Shown here: positions 32,232 to 45,154 of the stretch, one piece after another
Numbering within the stretch: position 1 is the stretch's first letter
Layout of the letters: every line of letters begins with the position of its first letter
Assembly: GCF_024509145.1 (NCBI RefSeq)
Contig: NC_071576.1
Location: forward strand, 18,314,728 to 18,378,727
DNA: 64,000 nucleotides
Reading direction: 5' to 3'
From: Vidua macroura
Taxonomy: Eukaryota > Chordata > Aves > Passeriformes > Viduidae
The notes under the pieces: generated by a model
What the model was told of the DNA's origin: nothing
The model's input: the letters and a program-made list of their open reading frames with translations, nothing else
The model's database searches: none
Made by a program: the position numbers and the translations under genes

Positions 32232-35200
32232 TACGATATGACACATCTGTGTCAAATAATCAGCCTGCAATGGACACTTGCCATATCCTCCTACAGCATG
32301 CATTACCAGCTAAAGAGTTTTGGACTGTTTAATCTCCAACACTATTATTTACCAATGTCTTCTGTCCCATTAATCCAGGCAATTCATGTTCATTTCAGAT
32401 TTCTCTATAAGAAAAAGCAGTGTCTGCCTGTCTAAAGGTTTTAATCTTCTGTGCAATAAAATGATATTTCACTCTGATTGAAAAGTTGTGCTATCTAGGG
32501 GATTATAGAAGTATTGCAAGTGGCACCAATCATCAAATAAACTCCAAGGGGGAACAGGAGGATTTGTCCTTTTTCTCCCTGTATGAAAGGCAAAATAAAA
32601 AAAGAATCTTTTGGTTTCTTCCCTCCCCCAGCTTTGTCTTTCACAAGCACTAATCCTCTCTTGGGTTTTCTCCAAAGGTTCTATGGACCACTGTATGAAA
32701 CATGCTGTCATACTGATCATTGCAAGATGACACTTTAAAAACATAAATCCAGTAAGAATGTGATAACCTTCATTGTCAGATGGAAGGCAAAAAGGCAGCA
32801 AATGCACTCAAGTGAGTTTTTAAAGCTAAGAAGAAGGTGTCAGAAAGACTGAAGAGCTAGTCAGCCTGGCTGTGTCTGGAGGTTGGAAGGAGCAGAATGA
32901 ATCTAACATGATTATTTTCAGAATTTAAAATATTGCAGATGATATTGTGTCTAAAGGAATTCTTCAATGAAGAACATCCTTTATTTAATAAGCAATGAAC
33001 AAAGAAGAATACCTCAAACCAGTATAAAATATTACTTGCCATCACCACTCTCAAACAGCTGTCTGGCTTAGAGGTGAAAATATCAGACTCTTCAGAATTA
33101 TTTTTAATACTAAAAGTAACACAAAATTATGTCAGAGACAGGAAGAAGCCCAGAAGGGAAAGCAAACAAATGGATCATACTCCCTTTTAGAGTGTGTTGG
33201 TCTAGAGCGAAAGTCACATAGTGAAAGAGAAATAGAATCAGCCTATGATGTATGAGCATCCTAACAATGTTTATGTGAACTGGAAAAAAATGCTAAAATA
33301 AAAGTAATGCTAAACATACACCAGTCTTTGCAAAACGAATCCATTTACTTACTTTTCATTGGTGTTTTCTTTGTTTCCCTTTTCTCTTTCCTAATTTAGA
33401 CCCTCTAGCCCAGCAATATGTAATATTTAATGGGATCTGAGTTAATGCTAATTGTTTTCAAAGCAATTGTGATCTTTAAACTGATTTGATTTCTATTGTC
33501 TAACTTATTAGTTTGAGTTAATTCTCCTTTTGGGTGTTTCTCTTAAACTATATAATCCTTAGCTAAATGAAGTAATGTCTTTTGAAGCTGAAAATCCAGC
33601 ACCAAGAAAACGAGGGAGATAAGTTTTATTCAGTAGTTGTAGGTGATTTTTGTTCCAGCTTTAGTCACAATGGTGGAGGTATAAAGGAGTCGTTTTTTCC
33701 TCAGGATGAAATATCAGTTTTAAACTCCAGGGGAAAAAATTGTACAGGCACAAACAATGGTGTAAAGCAGTGTTCATTCACCTATCAGTAAAGATACTTT
33801 CATCTGAGCACCTTGCCAAGGCTGGACACAGCTGCCCTGACAGCAGGCAGCTTCTTCCCTATCAGAGGATTAACTGCTCTTCAGGAAAGGAGAAGAGCCA
33901 CCCCATATCACAGTTCCAGATAAAGGTCTTTAAACATTAGGTCAGATAAAGGTCTCAGGTCTTCCAGACATTTATACACAGTGTCACTCCTTTCCCCAGT
34001 TTTCAAATTTTTTTTCTCTTTTGTGGCCATATTGGGCTACTGGTCTGTAATTCATTTGTAAAGACAAACATCAGAGTGTATGTGTTCCAACAACAGGTAC
34101 ATACTCTGCTACTCTGCACTTTTTTTTTTTTTTTTATGAACAGACTATTAACTCTGACAAGGGCCTGTCAAAGTAACAGATGATCCTACTCAAACTTACT
34201 CCAGTCCCTTGGCCTGAAGCAAACCAGTGAACCTTGGTAGTTCAAACTACAGAGACACTTAAAAAAACCCCCATGAGATAGACAGAAATCTTCTGTCCTT
34301 CCCTGAAACATGTCTCCCCATGCAGTCAATGGATTTATAATGCATCATTCACTTTGTATCATCAGGTGGACATCAGATTGCAGATACATCAAAAAGAATA
34401 ACCTCTGAGTATCAGAGTGGTTTTTTCAATGTCAACTATTTAGCTAAATGAAAAACTAAAAACATAATTCCTGTTGTAATAAAATAATAATAATTTTAAA
34501 AATAGATGAATTTTAGTAGTCTTTTTCTTTTTACTTTAAAGTTTAAGCAAGGATGAAATTGTAGAAAACTTCAGACTAAGAAAAAAAAATCACACTCGAT
34601 TCCAGTGTTGCTATCCGTGATCAAAAGTATATTTTGAAAATCAGTTCAGATGTCTAATCACCTGGAATTTAACTTGTTTTATTAAAACTGTGCTTAAGGG
34701 GGAGGAAGAGGGGGTATCTGTTTTTCTGCTTTATTTATTAACATTGTAAATGCATGAAAAAGGCATCAGCTTTGCTCCCTTTTTCTGCTCTCCCAGAAGC
34801 TTTTCTAATTTTGTTCAAAGGGTAGAAAAGGATGAAAAAGGGACATTTGAAGACATTCTTAAAAGTAAAACTAGAATTTAAATAACCATTCCCCAAATTT
34901 TTTGTCTTGTATTTGAAATAGAATTAAGTTCCAGTTACAATGGAAACTATATCTTTAAAAATAACCATTCAGGATTTTACAGTGTAAGAGCTTTAACTAA
35001 AATCTACATGGATCAAGCTTTTCTTCCACCTCCATAAACCAAATTAGCTGTGTCCCACTTTAAGAAAAGCATTTGAAATTAAGCTGAATTCTCTGCTTCC
35101 CAGTTTCTCTGTTCTTTATGAGGCTCAACAAGAAACAACAGAGGAGATGATATCTCATTATCTGTAAAGCTGCAGGAGTAGATAGCTTTCCTTAGCATAA

Positions 35201-38200
35201 CTGATTTACCACTGCATTTACAAATTAGTGTTTCTGCTCCCTGGCAATACGTCGCCGTCCAATTCAGTTCTGCTCATCAAGAATGTCAGACATCAAGCAA
35301 GCAATGCACAAAGGCACAGATTTTCAGTTTAAAAACTACCTCAACATCAGCCATCCATCTAAAAATAAAATAAAAATGAAAGATTGGTACTCTTCCTCTC
35401 ACAAAGCAGGAGATTCCAAGTGCCTCACACAAATATTGGTACTTAGTACATTTGGATGTACCAGTGAAAATGTATCAAGCTCTGTCTTCTTTTCCCTAGT
35501 CCTTTAAAGCAGAACAAAAGGAAAGCTGCCTGCTCAGTCATCCCCTGTTTGTTTCTATTCTTCCAAAAGTACTTTTTTGTTGTTGTATAAAACTTCAGTA
35601 GTCTTTCCTTTTCCTTTCCAAAAAGATGTCCTGCAAGAACTGTGTTCCTAATACAAACCAACCACCAGAAGAATGCCTGCAAGCAGCATGGTGGATCTTG
35701 TCAATGCATTGAATACACAATAGAAAGTTTAAATGATAAGAGGATTTAAAAAGAAACCTTATTAATTTCACATTTATAACCCTAGCTGATGTTTTATTTT
35801 CACAGATTAACTAGTTATTAAGGTATTAACATCACTAAAATGTTAAAAAAAATCTAGCACATTTTTTTATATTCCAAACCTGAAGCAGACCTCTGATATG
35901 TATATAGTTATCTTGTAACTTTGCAGCAGTACATGAATCATGGTATTAGATTTAAAACTATGCCTGTTCTCTGCTTTTTCAGTCTTTATTTTGTGATTGG
36001 TCATTCTGCATGATCACCTTTGAAACTTTCTGATCTTTTCAACAAAATATCTTCAGATTTGTCAAGAAGGTTAGGGAAGAAATGATGCATTCTTTATCAT
36101 ATTAAAATCCATCTGGATTATTACAGATATCAAAGGTGCTATTTAAAGGCTTTCCTTCAAGTGATTAAATAGAAATGTTACTAAAATCACTAATTTCTCA
36201 ATAAAAACTGAGCATGCTTTTGAGAATTCACTTCTGTATGGCATGTAACTGAGTTTCTAGAAAATACACAGACAAACAGACTTCCTATTTAGCACCTGTC
36301 ATCTATTTCCTAACTCATTTTGGACTGGGGAAAATAAAGTAAACAGGAAGACCATGTATTCAATATTGTTCTAATATTAATCATGTCTTTTGTGACATTT
36401 TTGTACATCAGAGATTTATACCTTAACAAAACCCCTGCATAATTTATTATTAGAATCCAGATGTCTGACATGATGGACACAGGTTACCTTCTGTTAACTG
36501 CACTGCCTCTGAGACAATGTCTCTGAAAATTAAAGCAGTTGGTAGCCTGACCTGTGCTATGTATGCACACACAATCCTCTGCTCCTATGCATTATGAATA
36601 GCAACTGGTATATTGGGGTAACAGTTAATAGCAAACTCTAATAATTAGTTCCTTAAAGGAAGTACTAGAAATTTGTGAAACTTTTGTGCACTGAAGATCA
36701 ATGGTCCAAAGCTTCATACTTTATTGATGAGGGCATTATACTGGCTATAACAGACTAGGTGCTTTTGTATCTGAAGACTTAATGACTGTCAAACAAACTC
36801 ATAAAAACAAAATTATTGCTGAGGGAACAATCTTGAGCCTGCTATTTCTTTAATTTCAATAGTTCTGCAACTTGTAAACCTCTGCTGGATTGGTTTGATA
36901 TCATGCTTTTCTATATGTATTCATATTTCTTCTACAAATATTCAAATTTCTTCTCCATATTAATCAAATTCATTCATAAGCATTAATTCCCCCACCACTT
37001 TTCTAACTGATATTGGCAACTAGATTTCCATTAAGAAGTCAAGGGATATAATCATAGGTCTTATGGAGGGTAATGTAAAAGGGTACCATTAACTTTTGTT
37101 TTGCAGATTACATGAGAGTCATTTTATAGTTCTGTATTTACAAAGAACTGAAGAAATGGGAATTTACAGGTTCATATTTACCACTTTAGGTTTTATAGGA
37201 GAAACACATTTTAAAAAAATCACTAAAACATGTAGAGAGCTGTCTATTTCTATTGTCATTCTTGTTTACTCATACAGAATGTGTTAGTGTTTACAGACCA
37301 GACAGTCCGTTTTCAGCACTTTTAATCCTCCACAGATTTGAGCATGAATTGATCCTTGTTGAGAGATCATTTGAGAAAGTATTAACCTGGTTGAGCATGT
37401 GAGGTCAGAAATAGAATGGAATAAAGAGCAGTCAAAGCTTGAGAGACAAAATAGGTTTTCCTAAAGCTTCTCTCTCTTTTCATAGAATCTTGAACTTTGA
37501 CCAAAAAACCCAATAGCAAACAAAAAGGAAGAAAGCTATTGGGTCATCAGCACTTGTTGGAAAACTTGAATAAGAAATCAAGGAAAAGAAAATGTCAGTC
37601 CAATGACATTTAATTTGACTTCTCAGACATAAGGAGAGGGACAAATGCCTGGAAGGATTTACTGAACACATTCCACAGAAAACTGAGGGAATTTAAAAAA
37701 ATTTCATGAGATTATGAAAAGCAGATTTTGGGGTAAGAGACAAACTGATGAAAGATGAAAACTGAGAAGCAATTTTAAAGAACTTATTATCATTAATGTA
37801 AGCAAAATAGATATTAAGTAACTTCCAGTTTTTTCAGAATTTTGCTGAAAATCTCTGTTCAGGAGATAAAATGAAAACCAGAATTTTTAGGAAAAATTTA
37901 TTCTGTAATTATGGAATTTGACATTAGATAACAACTATATTGGTTATTCTGGAAATGAAATTACTCTAAAATTCTGCATGCAGTAACAAACTTGTGTCAT
38001 GCCCTTCTGGTCACCATGGGATCAGCAGGAAGCCTTTGCCTCGATGCTGCCTTCCAGAGAGCCATACCAGCAGCTCCTCTCCACTACTGTCATTCAGCCT
38101 ACCTCCTCGGGAGGAATTCACTTACTATTTTTTTTAAGAGACAGATGTTAACTTTACATACATACATACTTTACAGATTATAACATGCTTAATTGAGTTA

Positions 38201-39128
38201 TTTTAAAATATGATGACTCTCCTACAAAGTTTCTCGTTAAAAAGCATTTGTCTTCCAAACCCTTTGTAAAACAACTCCTAATTCCTGCCCATTCCTGTTC
38301 GCTGTGTGACATGAAGGATTCTATTGTACGCCTTAGAGACCATTCTTCATTGCACAGCAGAATTACAGAAACCGATGAGTACCTCATGGGAAAATATGTA
38401 TACAATAACAGTGGGGTTTTTTTCTCCAGCACTAAAATATATTCTCCAGTAATACCAAGACCAGACATGCATTAAGAAAAATGGAATAATGCAACTAGAG
38501 TCAGTAAGGTTTAAGCTTTGGGTGAGGTGGCTAGACTAGAAGGCAGAAAAGGCGGTAGGAGTTACAGAATGGTAAAACCATTAGCCTGGGAGCAAGGAAT
38601 TGAAACTGAGAATGTGTTAAATTGAACCACAATATTGCTGTACAAATGAAATCAGAAGTTTTTGTGGATTAATCTTTGAGCTGCATGTGTGGTTGAAGAA
38701 ATAAGGACTGCAATTAATACTAGATAGTTGGCTTGTGTTCTTTTACACAAACTTCATATTTCAAGGCAGAGCATCTCGAGAATTGGTGAAAAAATGTTTA
38801 AAGCAGGCTTCAGCATTCTCAGCTCTGCTACTGAAATGCTGTATAAAATTTAGAAGTCACTAAATTCATCACCCATCTCAGTTTATGGATCTAATAGTTA
38901 TGTATTAAAATAGTCCCATCTTTTCCTTTCCTCCTGAAGAGGAATGAGGTGAAGAAGAAAACACCACACATCTAAAGTGTGATGCAGATTTTGAGTACAG
39001 TGAGCTTCCCTGTCCAATAGTTGTTCACATGAAAAAGAATTGCAGCTTCCAAAAATGTTGCTGGATAAACCTCTGCAAAAAACGTACAGGTTAGGTATTG
39101 ATGATTTCTTTTTTTTTTTATTTTGCAG
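32232..39128. other. Long unique AT-rich stretch
   Basis: No gene or repeat family is recognisable across about 7 kb. A T run of 16 lies at 34120-34135. A block around 33,420-33,560 is free of repeat character and carries paired TAATTG/CAATTG words. An isolated CpG-bearing patch (near 35248-35259) sits in otherwise CpG-poor sequence. All frames are short. Confidence 0.5.
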
Positions 39129-39392
39129 GGTGTCGATGATTTATGGCAGCAGTACCAAGATTTCCTTGAGTTTCACAAGACCCTAAAAAATAATCAGCTT
39201 CTGTCATTTATGTCACCAGTGAAAATATTGACAACTATATACTGTTTGTTCAAGATGTCCTGTTACGCCAACTGGATGTTATTGTTTGTTTGCCAAGAAC
39301 AAACACTACAGAGGCCTGAATGCTTGGTGCATGAACAATCTTTGGAGTTTAGTGTAGATATGCACAAAAGATCAAAGCTGCTGCTTTGCTAA
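39129..39392 (+). other. Candidate terminal exon with 87-codon open frame
   Basis: A T-rich tract (about 39110-39127) ends in TTTTGCAG at 39121-39128, a good acceptor. The frame after it is open from GGT at 39129 to TAA at 39390-39392. The predicted peptide starts GVDDLWQQYQDFLEFHKT, is hydrophilic at first and then carries a hydrophobic, cysteine-containing middle part. I do not recognise a family. The upstream words GGTATTGATGATTT and GGTGTCGATGATTT flank the T tract, which suggests local duplication rather than a selected splice site. An open frame of this length is only mildly unusual in this window. Confidence 0.13.
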
Positions 39393-42300
39393 AAGTGAAT
39401 GACTGTGCCAGTGGCTCATTTGTTTCCTGATAAAGTCGTTCTGGAAAAATCCTGTTGTCTGAAAAATTTCAATTAGGTTAATTACATTCTGCTTCCCTAA
39501 ATTTCCCCTGCAGCACTTTCACAGTGTGAATTTTGCCTTATTACACTGGAAAACCTTCTGGTTCAGCAAGAGTAAGAGATAGATTCCCTCGGTGCTTTAC
39601 ATTTCTGGTGTAGTGTAAAGTGGCTCAAGTGAAAATAGGAATCCTGTCCTGAACCCTTTTTCCTGGATTAACTGAATTTAGGAGAACAGCTTTGTATGTG
39701 TGTTTGTGGTGACAGTGAAAGAACAACACAAGCTCAGTCAAAAACTTTGACATGCACTTTCTTCAATTTTATCTTTTATTGACATGCATTTTCTTTGTCT
39801 TTTGCTCCTAAAAAGATATTAATCTTGATTGTGGTTACAGAAAGTGCAGTCATATTTCTCTCCTTACTTCTTCAGCTCTCAGTCATATAATTTGACATAG
39901 GCTTTACAATTCTCTAAATGTTTTCTCCTACATTAGTGTCTGGCAAGAACTTGATTTTAACCCAGAGTATATATTTATCAGCTCGCTAAAAAGAGCTGCT
40001 AAACCCTCTTTCAACTCTTAAGTCTTAACTTTGTCCTGTGTGTGTTGTGGCAACACCTATCCTATGCAAGGACTTTACCAACACCTTTTGTGGGTAATAT
40101 ATATCACTGGGATCCAGGCATAGGATATGTGGAAATAAAGCAGGATTGCACATTGTTATTCACACCAAAATTTGAAATGTTTTATAACAAGGTTAATTTG
40201 GGGGTGCAAACAGCAGTTCCTGATCTTGATCCTGAGTGCTAAAGTGAAAAAGTTCCTTTGAGCATTATATTCCATGTATTTAAAGATCTTTATGGTATTA
40301 AAAAACCCAAAAAATCAGACCTTCTTCCTCAATCCACTCTATCCTGAATTTAGAGATTTATATGTTCTACTGTATTTTTTAAATCTGTAAATAACTGTTT
40401 CAAAAATAATCACACTAAAAATACAGGTAGACTTCAACATTTCTTTTTGAAATTAGAAAATATGATAGAAAATATAGTCTGAGGTCTTTCATAATATATG
40501 ATAGATAAGTAAGAATGTTTCATTTTTTGATGGCTGAAATTTCCAAGTTTAGTAGTAGTTTTAGTTTTTAGTAACTACTCAAAATATCAGTATACCAACT
40601 TGTACATGGTGACAGAGAACAAGATGATTTGATGATTTCTGCAATGTAATGACCACTGCATCTTGCCAAACTTCCAAAAAGAACATTGAAAATGTTTTGG
40701 GAGCCTCAAATACAGTAGTTCAGATACCAGGTCAGATGTTTTTCTTTGGATTTAAAATGCTGGGGCAGTTACACACCTATATGGACAAAGATTAATGCCT
40801 CAATTATGTTTCCTTTTTTTTTTTTTTTTTTCACTTTAAACGCACTTAATCAAACATATGTGTTTTCTTTGCGTTACAGACCACAACCACATCTCTCATT
40901 TTCCCTAGTACCACGCCCTGTTAATCATTGGTACAACTGAAGTTGTCGAATAGTCACATTTGGATTGTTGCATTTCAAGACCACAGACAGTGAGAAAAGG
41001 ACCAGGTACATATACTACAAATTTGAAACTTACAGTAAATGGAAACATATCTGAGCATATAGGTCCATATATTCCAAGCACAAAACAAGTAAACTTTGCA
41101 ATCATCTACTTTATCTGAGTCTTATCAGGAACTAGAATTTACATTTTATCTATTAAAGCAAAACAATTGCAATGAATGGGGACATGTGTTTATTGCAACC
41201 AGTTTATCATATTTTGTTTGGAACTTGAAATTTATCTCCTAGCTCAATAACTGAGCATGGGTCACAGGTGTTACAGGGCATCAGAGACAATTAGCTGTCC
41301 TAGCATGAGTTCTGAAGGGAAATTAAACCTACAGTACACTGGCTGCTGTTTATCCTGTTAATGAACAAACTGCTCTGCTTTTTCTTGGCTTCTTAATCTC
41401 ATTCTCCAAGATAATCTACTTAACCAGCAGTATTTGCCTTTTTAGGTAGAAAACTTGTGAAGATTATAAGAAAACTATCCATGGAAAGAGAAAATTAGGT
41501 TTTTAAGAAAAGAGAAAGTGGTAAAAAGTAAGTATTAAAAATTCTCATTCCATTTCTCCTTTTGTTCTGCAGGACAGTTGACAGCAGAAATTGCTTTTCA
41601 GGCAAAGGTCATCACATATAGTATCTTTTGCATGCTGTTCTGATGGAGCATAAACATTTTTCTGCAAGTAGAAGAAACAAGAATGTAGGATTCTCTTAAT
41701 TTCAAATGGAAACGATGAAACATTTCTTGCAAAATACTGCAGATAATGTATGTTCATTATTTTTGTTTTTAACACATCAAACAGTGCACTAAGAACAGTC
41801 TGCATTTAATATACCTTCGTTAACTCTCTGCTACAATTATTGACTAAATAAATAAAAAATGTAAAAAAAAAAAGGAAACTTTTGCCTCAAATCTTGATTG
41901 GTATAAAAGGAAAATGGTACTGTCTGGCAATTAGATATGCTCAAGAGTAAATTGCAAGGTATAAAATAGTAGCAATAGGTAAACAAGTCTGTAAATACAT
42001 GAGTAAGACTCACATGTGCACAGATGAAAGTCAAAAAGCTGAGAGATGAAAATCAGCTGAGAAGACTAAGAAAAAGAGCACATTTAGAAAAATGGGGGGA
42101 AAAGTGGTTAGCTCGCCTCCCCTGTTTTTTCTTTTTCTTTTCTATACATTATACTTATCATGCTGTATTTACATTGATTTTTACTGCTCACTATAAAAAC
42201 ATGTTCACCCAGTGCCCTGGGAACTCTCAATATAATTAAATATATACTAAATAACATTTCTGTCTATTACCCCTGTGTACAAGCTCACTCCTCATCAATG

Positions 42301-42399
42301 TAAATACAACAAACAAGTTCATTAATCTCCTGAAAAATTCCCCTGGAGGATCCTAAACTCTGAACTGTGTGGGGCTGGATGACATGTGTGTTCACAAAA
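39393..42399. other. Unique AT-rich sequence
   Basis: No gene or interspersed repeat is recognisable. A T run of about 18 lies at 40814-40831, and A runs occur near 41862-41873. Frames are short and without domains. Confidence 0.55.
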
Positions 42400-42460
42400 C
42401 CCCAGAATCCTAGAATCGCCTGGGTTGAAAGGGACCCACAAGGATCATCGAAGCCCAGCT
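42400..42460 (-). mobile_element. CR1-type LINE 3' tail fragment, minus orientation
   Basis: On the plus strand the words 'CAGAATCCTAGAATCGCCTG', 'GGTTGAAAGGGACCCACAAG' and 'GATCATCGAAGCCCAGCT' run without a gap. These are the reverse complement of a CR1 3' tail of the kind seen on the plus strand at 46.75-46.81 kb. Only about 60 bases are preserved. Confidence 0.8.
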
Positions 42461-43586
42461 TCTCAAGAGAAAGAGGAAGAGGGGTTCTGAGGAATATGCA
42501 GAGTGGGTAGGATGTGTTACTGAGAGCTAACTGGGTTGGATTATGGCACACTACCAAATAAAACCCTGACACAACTGAAAATCTTTCAGTCATTGGTCCA
42601 GGGAAACTGAGACAACTTGGATGCCTATTGTAGCCCAAAATCTTTCTACATAATTTTTTCACTAAAATTAGTAGGATCAATTTAAGATGAAATAAGGAGC
42701 ACTGAAACAACCACTCCACTATTTCCAAACTGTCCTTTTCTATCTTGAAAGCAAAAATAAACTAAGTGGTTTTTTTTCCTCCGGAACAGGCTGAGAGTAA
42801 GGTCATGCTTAAAGAATATACTTTTGTACTTCTTTAAAATTTCTTTTCAGACTTCCTCATAATTGCCATCATCTTCATAAAGGAAATAATATTGTTATAT
42901 TGATTAACAGTGGTTGCATTTTCCAATTATTTCTATAATGAGTTTAGTGGCAATGACCCAGAAAATGGACAAAGACCTCACTTCAGATTAATGTTGATTT
43001 GATGTAAACTGTTTTTCCCTTCTCACCAGCAAAAGATGATCTTAAATCCCCACTGTTAATTAATCAAAACATCTCAAAATAGAGTTCACCAGGTGGAAAT
43101 AATTAGCAGTTAATTGTCTCCTGTTTATTACTCCTCAGAGATGTAAACAACAGTCTGGTTTTATTTGACAGTATTTACAAAAAATAAAAGACCTTTAATA
43201 AATAAATTAGTGGCACAAATGTTGTAGTTATGGTATGAACACTTATAGTTGTACATTTTTTTAATGAGATTATTCAATGTACAAAGAGCAATTTTCCCTC
43301 CAGAAAAGCAACATTTCAGCAGGTGCAAACATTTGCCATTTGTTTCATATGCAAAATTTCTTTTTGCTTGTTGTTTCTTGACTGAATAATCGAGTGGCAG
43401 AAAAGCATGAGCAGAGAGTTTTAATGTGGAGTCACTCATAAGGAGGTTTTTTCTTGTTATCACTTTGAGGGCTACAGAAGTTTTGTAGTTTAGGAAAAAA
43501 AAAACAAACATGCTCTACTCGGGCAAAGTAGGATTTTATTGCTATCATGATGGTAATGGTGATAACGGTGATTACTCTATTTTGGA

Positions 43587-43644
43587 GTTAGTGGTCAAAT
43601 ATCGTTTAGGTGGTTAAATATCGTTAGTGGTCAAATATCGTTTA
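43587..43644. repeat. 36-bp period local repeat with 18-bp sub-units
   Basis: GTTAGTGGTCAAATATCGTT occurs at 43587-43606 and again at 43623-43642. A diverged copy (AGGTGGTTAAATATC) lies between them, giving roughly three 17-18-bp units. Each unit carries a CpG in otherwise CpG-poor surroundings. Confidence 0.85.
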
Positions 43645-45116
43645 CCTTACCCAATTCAGAGTAAACTTCAGAGTCCAGATTGTTGTTATATTAAAGTAAA
43701 ATAGATTACTCATCAGATTAATAAATGAGGTTGTTTGTTATCTCTCTTTTTCAAAACAAAGGAGAGAAATTAACAAAAACATTGCAGTCAGATTAAGATA
43801 ACCAACAATCATCAATCTGCAGTTTATTTTAAAAGAGTATTGCTCTTTAAAGCCACTATTGAGATTCATTCCCCTTAAAATGTGGTTGTGGCTTCTGGTC
43901 AGGCTATAGCCAATTTTAAAATTCAAATTCTGGGTTACCAGACTTTTTTTCCAGGGACTCCTTTTTTGATCTCAGGACTGATGGCCATAGAGAACAACAA
44001 GCATTATTGTTTCATTTCCACTGTGCTACTGTTACAGACAGTACTTCAGTTTTTCCAGTTTGTACAACAAACTATGATTTCTAAAACATGAGTGTGAAAA
44101 CTCATCAAGAAACTTAGGCAATTTTACTGCAAGTAGTATGGATCTGTCTGTTTGATTTTTGCTATTTTTCATATGATAAATATACTGAAATAATGGTGAC
44201 AAGGGTTAGTTTTAGTATTTTTAAAACCCTAAAAATTCTATTAATTTAATAATATTAATAGTAATAATAAAAATGTTTATATTTTGCATGTTGCATATGC
44301 AAGATAGAAGAGAAATTTCCAGTGCTGCAAACTCTGTCATATCCTTGCCATATAAAGTAAACTGTTGATATGGTCAGACAAATACAATCAAACTTTAAAA
44401 TATTTCTTAATTTGTGTTTTTAAGCTGTCACATTTAGTTCCAGACAACTACATTGTTTTCTGCAATACCTGTCCTTGCAGTCAAATACCTGCCTGGTGCT
44501 GGCATTATTTTCTCTCAGATGTCATTAGATAAGGTTCATTGACATATTTCTTTTTTTTCACTGTGACTATTTAATATTTGATTCCATTTTTACCTATAAA
44601 GAAAAAACCCACACACTTGTGTTTTCTTTATGAAATGTTACAGTAAAAACAAAACTATGAACTTCAGCTACCACTTAACTCACTTTTCAGGTGTGATAAG
44701 CCAGTGTCAGGGCTAGGTCTGTAAAAGGGAGATTTACACTGCTTTGCCCTTCTGGAAGAAGGCACTCAACTTTTGGCTCAAGATTAATCTAGAAAATTAG
44801 AAACACTATGGCCTACCCTAGACATATTCTTTTATATAATGATTCTTATTTACTGGTCAGATTGGAGTTTTTCTGCCATTTTGTCTGTCAGGACAAAATT
44901 ATATTGAACTTTATTTGCCATTTATGCCATTCACTATTTTGAAAAGCCTTTGAAAAAAAATCTCCTTTCTTTAAGAAGGACTATATTTCTCTATTGAAAA
45001 GTCCATAGTTCTTCCATCTAAGTGGGGTAGCATTCTTGAAATTGATCAGTCTGAATTCCCTAAAATTAATTTCCAGATTTTTCTTGAATGTGATATTTTT
45101 GTGGGTTAGTTTTAGC

Positions 45117-45154
45117 TTTACATTTTCCAAAAAGGTTTACATTTTCCAAAAAGG
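45117..45154. repeat. 19-bp perfect tandem duplication
   Basis: TTTACATTTTCCAAAAAGG occurs twice head to tail at 45117-45135 and 45136-45154. The two copies are identical, so the duplication is recent or constrained. Confidence 0.92.

Noticed and set aside
42285..42728. 147-codon minus-strand frame
   Set aside because: It runs through a CR1 tail fragment and has no recognisable domain. Its length is compatible with chance in a 64-kb window.
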